From: a virus
IMG/VR virus record: IMGVR_UViG_3300018017_000005
Span: 1-59,887 of that record
DNA: 59,887 bases
Direction: 5' to 3' (one strand)
Shown: positions 26,634 through 35,022 of the stretch, one piece after another
Layout of the letters: each line of letters opens with the position of its first letter
Numbering within the stretch: the first letter of the stretch is position 1
Position numbers and translations under genes: made by a program
The notes under the pieces: model-generated
The model's database searches: none
What the model saw: the letters and a program-made list of their open reading frames with translations, nothing else
What the model was told of the DNA's origin: nothing

Positions 26634-27256
26634 GCGTGCTCGCACAAGAGCATTTGGCGGACAAACAAGTAGAAAAAGAGGGGCACCTGTGCGGTAGCTG
26701 CGGAGAGCATACGTACTCTCGCGTACCGCTTTATCTTCTACATATCGGCCGCGCCGGCGTTCAATACGACGCATCAGGACGACCATCGCAAAAGATTGAA
26801 GCGCTGCTACTAAGTGATGGCTCTTACCGGCATCAACCCTATTTCTTGCACGAAGACTGCTGGGACGAGGCTAAAGACTCTCTGCAGGAGCTACACGAGG
26901 ATCAACCAGCTGTTAAAGTTGATGCATCCAAAGTACTCGTTTTTGCAGAGTGCTTATCCTGCGGCTCTCATATTCTTACTGGAGAGGTAATGGGTGTCAT
27001 CTACGCAGGAGAACTTAGTCTATCTCCACGTGTGCCCAGCGGCCAATGGGCACTCGATTTCGAGACGGTACCACCGTTCGAGTACGTCTGCCTCCCCTGT
27101 CTTAATGACATCAATATGACTGTAATAGAGAATCTATGGGGAGAAGGGCAGCGCATTCTACAAAATAACGAATGCTCTGCAGGCATTATGTCACGTTGTT
27201 GGCGCAACGGGGCATGCGACCAAAATGCTGGCTATTGCACAGCAACAAAGGGGTAA
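26624..27256 (+). CDS. Cys-rich putative zinc-binding protein
   Basis: 210 aa. Cys pairs occur at CGSCGEH (about 23-26), CLSCGSH (about 110-113), CLPC (about 150-153), and a C-terminal group with CSAG, RCWRNGAC and GYC. The first three look like halves of zinc ribbons. A HEDCW motif lies near residue 77. Not recognised as a family; could be a nucleic-acid-binding or protein-binding zinc protein. Its TAA shares one base with the next ATG (TAATG), so the genes are coupled. Confidence 0.75.
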   Translation: MAISVLAQEHLADKQVEKEGHLCGSCGEHTYSRVPLYLLHIGRAGVQYDASGRPSQKIEALLLSDGSYRHQPYFLHEDCWDEAKDSLQELHEDQPAVKVDASKVLVFAECLSCGSHILTGEVMGVIYAGELSLSPRVPSGQWALDFETVPPFEYVCLPCLNDINMTVIENLWGEGQRILQNNECSAGIMSRCWRNGACDQNAGYCTATKG

Positions 27257-27567
27257 TGAAGCCAGAACGCGTTTACGTAATTCGACATGCGCTCGATCGC
27301 TTACGTGAGAGGTGGCCTGAGGCTACCGCCTTGAGCGATCGAGCCTTGCGGCAACAAATAGAAGGCAACATCGCAAAGGCAGAAAAACAGCAAACAGCGC
27401 TACGCACCCCTGGAGGTACTTATATACCGTTTCTATTAGGGGACAAGCACGGTTTTCTCGTCGTTCAAAACAGCAAAGTAATTACTATTTTAGGCTCCGA
27501 ATATTGCGGAGACGTGACTGATTTTCTTACAGAGCGAAAGCAGGAGAAAGAGAATGGATCGATTTGA
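27256..27567 (+). CDS. small hypothetical protein
   Basis: 103 aa from the ATG at 27256, which overlaps the previous stop and has AAAGGGG just upstream; an in-frame start further left inside the previous gene lacks this support. The N-terminus (ERVYVIRHALDRLRERWPEA) is helical, the end beta-rich (GFLVVQNSKVITILGSEYCG). The pattern resembles small toxin-like or mRNA-interferase-like folds such as those with a conserved His-Ala-x-x-R-x-x-R helix, but this is weak. It lies directly before the AAA ATPase gene. Confidence 0.7.
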   Translation: MKPERVYVIRHALDRLRERWPEATALSDRALRQQIEGNIAKAEKQQTALRTPGGTYIPFLLGDKHGFLVVQNSKVITILGSEYCGDVTDFLTERKQEKENGSI

Positions 27568-28786
27568 GTCTCTTATGGTTGTCTGCATGTCTACACCGCT
27601 AGCCTCAGGGCCTGACGCGCCATACCAGCATGGAAATATGGGCATCAACCTGAACGCCATTGGAGGTTCAGGCGTAGGAAAAAGCGCACGCATCCGTGAA
27701 ATCGGTAAAGCGCTAGGCCTCAACGTTTACTCTATTTTCACAGCAACAAAGACACCTGAACATATTGGTGGCTTTCCAGTAATGACACCGCGCGGCTTCA
27801 CACTGGAATGTGCCATGCCCCAAATTAGGGCAGCTATTAGCGACGAGCGCGCCATCATATTTTTGGACGAGATTTCCTCTGCGCCAAGAGCTGTACAAGC
27901 AGCTATCCTTTCATTTCTTAACGAACGAACTGTGGGTGAATACACACTGCCTCCAGGTATTCGTCTGGTTCTCGCAATGAATCCGCCTGATATCGCCGCA
28001 AACGGTAGGGATCTTGAAGTACCCCTAGCCAACAGAGTGCTTCACTTCCAGTATGAGACACCAGCGCTAAACCAGTGGAAGGAGTACATGATGGGTACTT
28101 ATGACCCTGGTATTTCCAAGATACATGACAGCGACGAATTGGTACGGCTTAATTGGCGCGCGCACTATGTAAACGTTCTTGGTACAACCGAAGGCTACTT
28201 GGTAGCTGCGGGGGGCAAGTACAAAGAAAAGAACGAGGCGGGCGAAGAGGTAGAACGCTCCAAGCTCTACGATCAGCCTGAAGCAGACAGTCCGCGTGCA
28301 TCCAAGGCATGGCCATCTCATCGTACCTGGTCCTGGGCCGTAAACGGGGTCACAACCGCGCGATGCCTAGGGATGGGTATCACCGTGCAGACAGATATCG
28401 TGGAGGGCCTGGTGGGCAAAGGGTTGGCCGCAGAGTGGACGGCCTATGCTAAGAAAGTCAATCTGCCCCATCCGTTGGATGTTCTATCCGGCAAATGGCA
28501 GATCCCCAAGCAACTCGATGTAGTGCGCACCGTGTTGTCCTCTTGCGCGGTTTACGTAGCCCAAGAAAAGAATGCGGAGCTAAAAGCACAGCTCGGTACT
28601 GCGTGCTGGGCATTATTGCACACAGCTGCAACAGCTGGTTATGCTGACTTGAGTGTTAGACCAGCTGGTACCTTGCTCCACGCAGGTCTTGACCTTGCCA
28701 GCCCTGTTGAAGCTGTTCGAGACGCAGCAAGCAAAATGCTAGAGCTCCTTAACGACAAAGACCACACCAAGTACATTCCTCGATGA
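27554..28786 (+). CDS. MoxR-type AAA+ ATPase
   Basis: 410 aa. Walker A is GGSGVGKS at residues 37-44, Walker B IIFLDEIS at about 100-107, and a sensor-1 AMNPP follows at about 140; the order and spacing fit the MoxR/AAA_5 group. MoxR ATPases usually act as chaperones with a partner carrying a von Willebrand A domain. The next gene, overlapping by four bases (ATGA), encodes just such a partner, which supports a functional pair. The C-terminal 200 residues are helical and less typical. Confidence 0.85.
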   Translation: MDRFESLMVVCMSTPLASGPDAPYQHGNMGINLNAIGGSGVGKSARIREIGKALGLNVYSIFTATKTPEHIGGFPVMTPRGFTLECAMPQIRAAISDERAIIFLDEISSAPRAVQAAILSFLNERTVGEYTLPPGIRLVLAMNPPDIAANGRDLEVPLANRVLHFQYETPALNQWKEYMMGTYDPGISKIHDSDELVRLNWRAHYVNVLGTTEGYLVAAGGKYKEKNEAGEEVERSKLYDQPEADSPRASKAWPSHRTWSWAVNGVTTARCLGMGITVQTDIVEGLVGKGLAAEWTAYAKKVNLPHPLDVLSGKWQIPKQLDVVRTVLSSCAVYVAQEKNAELKAQLGTACWALLHTAATAGYADLSVRPAGTLLHAGLDLASPVEAVRDAASKMLELLNDKDHTKYIPR

Positions 28787-30144
28787 TAACGCCACAAGAC
28801 GAGCAGCGCGTAAGAGAAAAGCTATCTCTCGGACGTGCTTATGTACTATCTAGAGCGGATTACTACAGTAGTATTCTACTAGAAATGTCTGTCGAGGTTG
28901 TTAGCAATGCCACCGTAACTATGGGAGTTACCAAAGGATTGGTGCTGTACGTTAACGGTGAATGGCTGCTTAACGACCCTGAGATGCAAACCGATGAAGT
29001 AATAGGTGGCTGCCTTGTCCATGAATGCGAGCATCCATTACGTGGGCTAGATCGTCTGGAGGCACTACCCGATAAAGCTCTAGCTAACATTGCTGGGGAC
29101 GAAGCCATTAACCTCAATCTGCGCGAAGAGCAATGGCAATTACCTTCTTGGGTTGTTTATCCTGAACGATATGGGCATCCCCCAAATTTAACTCTTGAGC
29201 AGTACTACGCGTTGTTGAGCGACCAGTTGCTGCAAGAAAATAAAACGCTAGAGCAGCTAATGGCCGACGCCCCTCAAGGCGGAGGTGGAACAAAGGGCAA
29301 CGGGAAGAACCAAAATAAAGGTAGCGGTCTAGGCAATAAGCAACAAAAACAATGGACGCCTAAAATAGGCGCAGGTGGATGTGGTTCTGCTGGCGGATAC
29401 GCCGTAGACGAAAGTCTTGAAGCAGAGCTTGACACCGCCTATGGCAAAGGCCCTAGTGAGGTAGAAAGCGCGCGTAGACAAACCTTTGATGCAATTGAAA
29501 AAGCGCTAGAATCTGGAAAAGGCTGCGGAAACATACCTGGGCGCTTCAAAGAGCTTCTCAAAATTAGGTACCAAGTGCCAGACGTCAACTGGCGCTCTTT
29601 TCTACGCCGCATTCTTCAGCGCGCATTAGAACGCACAATTGGAGACAGCGATTACTCTCTAAGCAACCCTAGCTTAGGAGGTCAATTAGCTGGCTGTATA
29701 ACTTCGGGCCTAGTCGACCAGAAAATCAACGTAGTTATCGCTGAAGACACATCTGGATCGATGGGTGAGCCACAGTTACTTAACGCGCGCAGCGAGGCAT
29801 ATCACCTGATACGCGCCGTAGGTATCGATGAGGCCATCCACATCCAATCCGACATGGTAGTGCAACACGAGAAGCGCATAAGACTGCGTGACCTACCTAA
29901 GTTAGCCTACCATGGACGCGGCGGCACCGACTTTAACGCTGTTTTTGAACGCGTTAATAAGCGGTATCCAGAAACCAATTTGCTAGTTTATTTCACGGAT
30001 GGCGATGGGCGCGCGCCAGCTAAACCGCCACGGAACTTCGATGTAGTTTGGTGCATTATTCGAACAGAGCACGCCAGACGTCCCGCTCACTGGGGACATG
30101 TTGTTGTATGCGATAAAAATCAAAAGCTGGAGGAACCTTACTAA
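28783..30144 (+). CDS. metallopeptidase-like / VWA protein (DUF2201-like)
   Basis: 453 aa. The N-terminal domain has HECEH at residues 80-84, a zinc-peptidase HExxH, followed by AGDEAINLNL as in DUF2201-type proteins. A Gly/Lys/Asn/Gln-rich linker (about 165-200) leads to the C-terminal VWA domain with the metal site DTSGSMG at about 321, plus GRGGTDF and YFTDGDG further on, matching the MIDAS pattern. It is coupled to the MoxR gene. Such MoxR-VWA pairs remodel protein complexes; here the target is unknown. Both the protease and the MIDAS residues look intact. Confidence 0.85.
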   Translation: MITPQDEQRVREKLSLGRAYVLSRADYYSSILLEMSVEVVSNATVTMGVTKGLVLYVNGEWLLNDPEMQTDEVIGGCLVHECEHPLRGLDRLEALPDKALANIAGDEAINLNLREEQWQLPSWVVYPERYGHPPNLTLEQYYALLSDQLLQENKTLEQLMADAPQGGGGTKGNGKNQNKGSGLGNKQQKQWTPKIGAGGCGSAGGYAVDESLEAELDTAYGKGPSEVESARRQTFDAIEKALESGKGCGNIPGRFKELLKIRYQVPDVNWRSFLRRILQRALERTIGDSDYSLSNPSLGGQLAGCITSGLVDQKINVVIAEDTSGSMGEPQLLNARSEAYHLIRAVGIDEAIHIQSDMVVQHEKRIRLRDLPKLAYHGRGGTDFNAVFERVNKRYPETNLLVYFTDGDGRAPAKPPRNFDVVWCIIRTEHARRPAHWGHVVVCDKNQKLEEPY

Positions 30145-30145
30145 T

Positions 30146-30499
30146 ATGACAATCCATGTGCAAGAAATCGAGCTTCTACTCAGCCGTATTAAACACGACT
30201 TGGACGATAATCATACATTATACTCTTCTGTACTAGACTATACCGTCGGGTATTTGACCGATATGGTATCTATGTATCGCAGTCAAAATGATGACGAAGA
30301 GCGTCTTGACCGCTATCGTATAGCGGCTATTCCAAGCGTCATGACGGCGCTAGTACCGTTCTTGCCTACTACCCCATGTAACATGGGCGACGTCGCCGAT
30401 AGGGTGGATAGCCTAGCTAGATGCTTACTTTTCAGAGCAAAAGCCGCACAGCGTAACGATTCTGTAAGCCAGCCCGCGCCTCAAAGCGTACAAAGCTAA
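30146..30499 (+). CDS. small helical protein
   Basis: 117 aa starting at the ATG just after the VWA gene stop, with GGAGG about 12 bases upstream; the longer in-frame version inside the VWA gene is less likely. Mostly helical (IHVQEIELLLSRIKHDLDD, AIPSVMTALVPFLP), with a disordered Ser/Gln C-terminus. Not recognised. Last gene before the terminator at 30508, so it closes the MoxR/VWA transcript. Confidence 0.7.
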   Translation: MTIHVQEIELLLSRIKHDLDDNHTLYSSVLDYTVGYLTDMVSMYRSQNDDEERLDRYRIAAIPSVMTALVPFLPTTPCNMGDVADRVDSLARCLLFRAKAAQRNDSVSQPAPQSVQS

Positions 30500-30507
30500 A
30501 TAACTTG

Positions 30508-30530
30508 AAAAGCCCGAAAGGGTTTTTCTT
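30508..30530. terminator. rho-independent terminator
   Basis: AAAAGCCC, loop GAAA, GGGTTTTT: an 8-bp stem with one G-T pair and a five-T tract. It lies between convergent genes ending at 30499 (plus) and 30529 (minus), and the A-rich 5-prime arm lets it work on the minus strand too. Confidence 0.75.
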
Positions 30531-31170
30531 AGCCCTTGTTTTGTGCCAGCTTCCTTGCGGTGCTCGCGTTTCTAGCGTTCGTGTAATGAATAACCATAGA
30601 AACGACTGAGACAACGAGCCCCAATACTGCGATGACTTCAATAACGTAGTCACGAAATGTCTTCCCAGTATTCTGGGCGTTGGCTACCGTAACTGTTTCT
30701 AGCCGCGTCACTAAATTATCAGCGCGATCCATAAGGCCATCTACACGATCTAAAAGCTGATTGGCGTCTGCTACTGTTGCCTTACGCTCTTCATCTGTTT
30801 TTGTAAGCAGATTCGCGGCAATGCTCTCAACGCGTTGCTCTACGTCAAAGGCCATCGTGTGCTCAGTTCGTACTACCTGATTAAGCCCCTTTTGTTCCTC
30901 AATTAGTATGGGCTTAGCAACTACTGGGACACCTGCAGCAATCGCTTGAGCACCAGCGTCGACTAGATCAGCAACAATGGGAGGTCCTTGAACAGCAACA
31001 GCGCTAAGTGCGCCTGCTGCCACCGCATCTCCGGCACCTTGAAGCACCTTTCCTGCGGCGCCACAGCCTATAAGGTGGAGTAACAGGACGCCAGTAATAC
31101 AGATGGCAGCTAACAGCGAAGCTACGCTGAATGGTAACCGCCCTATAGGCGTAGAAACACGACGTATCAT
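30529..31170 (-). CDS. candidate unimolecular spanin (lipoprotein with C-terminal TM)
   Basis: 213 aa. The N-terminus is a signal peptide with a perfect lipobox L-I-G-C at residues 33-36, predicting an outer-membrane lipoprotein. The middle (about 105-165) is charged and heptad-like (VEQRVESIAANLL, LLDRVDGLMDRADNLVTRLE). A strong membrane segment follows at about 174-194 (EVIAVLGLVVSVVSMVIHY) with a basic tail. Lipobox plus C-terminal inner-membrane anchor is the hallmark of u-spanins, which fuse inner and outer membranes at lysis, though this one is longer than T1 gp11. An internal-membrane virion protein is the alternative. Its start overlaps the helicase gene end by four bases. Confidence 0.6.
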   Translation of the reverse strand: MIRRVSTPIGRLPFSVASLLAAICITGVLLLHLIGCGAAGKVLQGAGDAVAAGALSAVAVQGPPIVADLVDAGAQAIAAGVPVVAKPILIEEQKGLNQVVRTEHTMAFDVEQRVESIAANLLTKTDEERKATVADANQLLDRVDGLMDRADNLVTRLETVTVANAQNTGKTFRDYVIEVIAVLGLVVSVVSMVIHYTNARNASTARKLAQNKG

Positions 31171-32657
31171 GTTGCTTCCGCATTAGGTAGCAGAGCCTTC
31201 ATTTGGTTAATAAGAGCATCTTTCTTGCTACTGAGTGCAGCTAAATATTGGTCCGAGCTTCCGCCAGTATTTTTACCTAAAATTGCGCCCGATAACCCTG
31301 TACGTTTTGGTCTCGTCGCCAAGTAATTCTCGATGAGTACCTTACGCTCTGCCTCGGGCAGATGCTCGTGGCTACCAAAACGGATACCTCGCCCTTCTAC
31401 TTGACGCAGCTTCTCATTATTCCAATGGGGATCCAGCACTTGCATTAGCCGCGTGCCTTTGAGGTCGAGCCCTTCGCCACCGGCTGAGGATAAAAGTAGC
31501 GCTTTTAGCTTACCTTCGTTGTAGTCGCGAACCATTTGGTCGCGCTCTTTCTTGGGCATTTCGCCTGTGAACAAACCGTGCGGTATACCAGCTTGCTCCA
31601 GCTTTTGATGATAAGGGTTCAACCCACTTTCGAGGTAATTTGAGTAAATTACCGCGCGCGCATTAGGGTTCTCCTTAAAGGTGTTCTGCAGGCTTCCAAA
31701 AGCTGTTTCTATCTTGGGCTCATGGGGTGTCTGACCTGGAGCAAAGCCACGCGTGGTGTTCGACACTTGCCTTACCGCGTTGATAAAGGCGTTAAGATCT
31801 TTCGACTCCTGCTTACTAGGAGGTAGTCCTTGCTTGACCTTATACCGTACCCAAGCTGGCGCATTACCCATTAAAGCGTCGTAGACTTTAAGCTGCTCAT
31901 CGCTCATAGGGACTTCGACGTTCTTACGCTCGACAGTAGGAAATCCCTCTGTGCTGCCTGGATGGTAATCCACCCACTTCTTGAACGTGTTCTTGAGCTC
32001 CGGCACCGCCCTGGGATTAACTATCTCCTCCATCCCTGGTTTCGCACCATGAGCCAAGCTACCCCACAGCGATGGCTTTACCTGCTTCTCGGAAATATAC
32101 CGCTTATTGAACTCAGTCTGGTCATTCGGCAAAACATTATGACCTGCGGCCATGTTAATAAGCGGGGCAATATCACTCGGCCTATTGTAAAAAGGACTAG
32201 CTGTAAGAAGCATTCGCTTCTGCGTACCCTTCAGACTGTCCCTCAGGTTCTGATACGTGCTGGAGCCGACCTCACGAGCTCTATGCGCCTCATCTACGAT
32301 AGCCATGGGGTGTTCTGCAGGCAGCGTTCCGCCGGCCCGTGACAGCGCTTGCAGTGAGGAAACGGCTATTGGTTGCTCTGTGCCTGGTACAAGGTGCTTC
32401 GCCCGCTCCTTCTCGTAGTTCGTTTGAAGCGCCGCGGGCAGAATAACGTTAGCAGGCATGCCTAGGGCATCTTGCGCCGCCATTGATGCGAGGCTCTTAC
32501 CTGATCCGAGCCCATGTGCGACAACTAGCCCCGGTTGGTCATCCTGAAGCATCCTATCGACAACGCGCTGCTGATGTGGCTTTAAACTAGTAGCTACATC
32601 AGCAATTTTGGTAAATTCGTCGCAGAAGGCTTTGAATAAAAGCACGACTAATCCCAC
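31167..32657 (-). CDS. SNF2-type helicase with virion-like N-terminal tag
   Basis: 496 aa. Superfamily 2 motifs in order: I HGLGSGKS (about 49-56), II DEAH (about 121), III LLTASP, V SSAGGEGLDL and VI RQVEGRGIRFG; the wide split and motif V/VI form fit the SNF2 group. It should use ATP to move along double-stranded DNA or strip proteins. It opens with FCDEFTKIADVAT, the same tag as FVDELEKIA in the putative virion gene at 36143, and lies among structural genes, which suggests it travels in the particle. Coupled to the spanin and the DUF6527-like gene. Confidence 0.85.
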   Translation of the reverse strand: MGLVVLLFKAFCDEFTKIADVATSLKPHQQRVVDRMLQDDQPGLVVAHGLGSGKSLASMAAQDALGMPANVILPAALQTNYEKERAKHLVPGTEQPIAVSSLQALSRAGGTLPAEHPMAIVDEAHRAREVGSSTYQNLRDSLKGTQKRMLLTASPFYNRPSDIAPLINMAAGHNVLPNDQTEFNKRYISEKQVKPSLWGSLAHGAKPGMEEIVNPRAVPELKNTFKKWVDYHPGSTEGFPTVERKNVEVPMSDEQLKVYDALMGNAPAWVRYKVKQGLPPSKQESKDLNAFINAVRQVSNTTRGFAPGQTPHEPKIETAFGSLQNTFKENPNARAVIYSNYLESGLNPYHQKLEQAGIPHGLFTGEMPKKERDQMVRDYNEGKLKALLLSSAGGEGLDLKGTRLMQVLDPHWNNEKLRQVEGRGIRFGSHEHLPEAERKVLIENYLATRPKRTGLSGAILGKNTGGSSDQYLAALSSKKDALINQMKALLPNAEAT

Positions 32658-32962
32658 TTATTACCAATCGAATCCCAGTCTGGCAAATCAACTGTCTGGC
32701 CTGCCATCGAATGGGTGCAGTCCTTCAAATATTGAATGCGCCCATTCGTAACGTAGGAGTGGCAGAGAGGCCATCCTTTATAACCATCCTTATCGGGCAC
32801 TTCGTGTTGAAGCACAGAACCTGTAAAGGTAGGGGCTTCTTGATTCCCGTTGAATTCCCAGCGATTGTCGCATTGGTGCGGAGACTTGCATGCTGGGCAA
32901 AAGAACACCCAACTGCGATGCTCCCCACTTGCTTTCGTTTGTTCTATCAGCTTATTGCCCAT
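32648..32962 (-). CDS. DUF6527-like zinc protein
   Basis: 104 aa. Pattern: WVFFCPACKSPHQC, RWEFNGNQEAPTFTGSV, LCHSYVTNGRIQYLKDCTH, then AGQTVDLPDWD. This order, with paired Cys and His, matches small phage proteins I know as DUF6527; the role is not established. It sits directly after the portal gene with three bases between and overlaps the helicase start by ten bases. Confidence 0.75.
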   Translation of the reverse strand: MGNKLIEQTKASGEHRSWVFFCPACKSPHQCDNRWEFNGNQEAPTFTGSVLQHEVPDKDGYKGWPLCHSYVTNGRIQYLKDCTHSMAGQTVDLPDWDSIGNKWD

Positions 32963-32964
32963 AG

Positions 32965-35022
32965 CTACACCAACGCTTGCATGCGCCTTGGCGGAAGCAT
33001 GCCTGGTAATGGACGTTGATCTACATTACCTGTGTCTGACCCGCCTTGCGCACCGCCAAGCATTAGAGCTTGACCCGCTGAGCCCTTTTGAATTTTAGCT
33101 AAATCCTCAGCGACCAAATCAGCAAGATCCTGATTTTGAGCCGCTATAGCATTGAGGGCCATTTCCTGCATATCTGGCTGAAGATCTGATATTTGCGCAG
33201 CGTAACCTTCGGCGAGCTGAATGAGATCTACTGGCAGCTTCTCACCACCAGCTTCCGCACCTAGGTCTTGTCCCTGGCTCAACGAGCTGGCGGCACTTTG
33301 CGGAATAGAAGACGACCCACCGCCTTCTGGGGGTGCTGGGAGCATAGGGGGTAACGGGGGCTGCTGGCCTTGCTGCTGAGCCTGAGCAGCGTTCATTGCC
33401 CCCTCTGGCCCATCTGGCTCGCCAGGTGCAGCAGGCTGCTGCTGTGCCTGGGCCATAGTTTGCTGAGCTTTGGCCTGCATCTTCATCATGATGACCTGGC
33501 TCTCGCCTTGAATTTCGGCCATAGCAAGCTGTTGCTTCTTGACCGCGGCAAGACGTCTCGCGCTCTCGCGAACCATGATGTCGTTCTCTTCTTCCATATC
33601 GAGATCGGCATCAGCAAGTAGGGTCGTATCACTAACTTTGTTTCCTGCGTTAAGCTGGAACAAGTAGCTCTTACGCTGCATATCGTCGGCCATCTTAAAT
33701 GGCTTAAGCCGCACGTTGACCTTCGGCCATCCCATAAAATGAGAGACCAAGCTCATAATCCATTTCAGCTCTTGGCGACGCCTACCAATGTAGCTTAAGA
33801 AGGAGTTTTCTACCATACGCATAGACACGTTGGTACCGCTCCAGCTTGCTCCACCTTTTATGAACTCAATCGGAACACCTAAACCGTTAATGATGCTCTC
33901 GCCAAGCTGTTGCATTTCTTGACCAAGCAAAAGAGCTTTACCATCACCACCTATAGTTTGATTACCAATAGGTAATGGAACTATAGGCACGTAGGCATTA
34001 TCCTGTCTCCAACGGGCTATTTCCATAGCCACTTGATCCCGCCAATCAAGTAAATTGATACTAGAGAACGGGTCCGTTGACCCGGAAGCAGCTTGTGGAA
34101 ATAAAATGCGTAGTGGGACGATATGTTCTAGCATCAGACTTTCTGACGCCTTTTTCATTATTTGAAGATAAAACGCGTCCTTAAGTACAGGTAAGATCAA
34201 GGGAATCCCCCATCCTCGATCTTGAAAAGCAAGTGTGGCGCGCTTCATTACAAACAGATTCGCTTTGCTGAATACCACACCTTTTTCTTGCCGAATTGCC
34301 TGCAAGAAAATCTGAGGCATTCCCTCAACGATATCTTTCTTACCCAGCGTAATATCCGCGCGCATGGGGGCAGGGATCGTATAGAAATACGTAGTATCCC
34401 CGCTAATATCGTTATAGCTGACTTCGACGTCCTCTACGTTCCAACGCACTGGACGCACAGAGCTTGCGTCGCGGTAGTACCAATCCTTAGGCGTTGCTGC
34501 CCCAGTTTGTCCGCATTTAGGACAAGAGAGTCGAAACTCATTACTGGTGTAGAGCCAATACTCTCGAATTTTGCGCGCCTGCTCGCTAAAGCCACACGAT
34601 GTACAAGTCAGATACTTTTGAAACGGAAAGGATAGACTTACGGCGCTTGTACCATAACAAAAGTAGTCTAATCCGCTCTCGATCTGATGCGATCGAATAC
34701 GAATTGTCTCGTTGAAATACTCTGACCACATCCGCACCACTTCTGGGTCTTCGTGATCGACAACGACATCCGTAATAGGATATTCAGACAGCTTGGTAAT
34801 ACACGCGTTGATGATAGGGTTGGTTAGAAAGTAATACCGACAAAACTTGAAAAGCTGCTTAACCGTTGTCGGCAAGTAGGTATGCGCAATATCAAAGAAG
34901 GGGCTAGGGTAGTTAACTCCCTGAACGTTACTTCCGTTGATACGCCCGCGCGTCATCCCGCCTTGGAAGCGGCCTGGGCTTGTAGGGGATCCTAACGCAA
35001 AATTGCCGAAGGAGAAGCTCAT
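32965..35022 (-). CDS. portal protein
   Basis: 685 aa. The portal ring is the DNA gate of the head. Typical features are a helical N-terminal part, NPIINACITKLSEYPITDVV, LDYFCYGTSAVSLSFPF, a stem/crown-like middle with LPVLKDAFYLQIMKKASESL, and GLGVPIEFIKGGASWSGTNVSMR followed by VENSFLSYIGRRRQELK. An extra four-Cys zinc ribbon lies at about 140-175 (CTSCG and CPKCG), seen in some large-phage portals. From about 510 the tail is Gln/Pro/Ala-rich and disordered. The ATG overlaps the stop of the 373-aa gene by four bases. The large terminase is far away at 5946. Confidence 0.88.
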   Translation of the reverse strand: MSFSFGNFALGSPTSPGRFQGGMTRGRINGSNVQGVNYPSPFFDIAHTYLPTTVKQLFKFCRYYFLTNPIINACITKLSEYPITDVVVDHEDPEVVRMWSEYFNETIRIRSHQIESGLDYFCYGTSAVSLSFPFQKYLTCTSCGFSEQARKIREYWLYTSNEFRLSCPKCGQTGAATPKDWYYRDASSVRPVRWNVEDVEVSYNDISGDTTYFYTIPAPMRADITLGKKDIVEGMPQIFLQAIRQEKGVVFSKANLFVMKRATLAFQDRGWGIPLILPVLKDAFYLQIMKKASESLMLEHIVPLRILFPQAASGSTDPFSSINLLDWRDQVAMEIARWRQDNAYVPIVPLPIGNQTIGGDGKALLLGQEMQQLGESIINGLGVPIEFIKGGASWSGTNVSMRMVENSFLSYIGRRRQELKWIMSLVSHFMGWPKVNVRLKPFKMADDMQRKSYLFQLNAGNKVSDTTLLADADLDMEEENDIMVRESARRLAAVKKQQLAMAEIQGESQVIMMKMQAKAQQTMAQAQQQPAAPGEPDGPEGAMNAAQAQQQGQQPPLPPMLPAPPEGGGSSSIPQSAASSLSQGQDLGAEAGGEKLPVDLIQLAEGYAAQISDLQPDMQEMALNAIAAQNQDLADLVAEDLAKIQKGSAGQALMLGGAQGGSDTGNVDQRPLPGMLPPRRMQALV

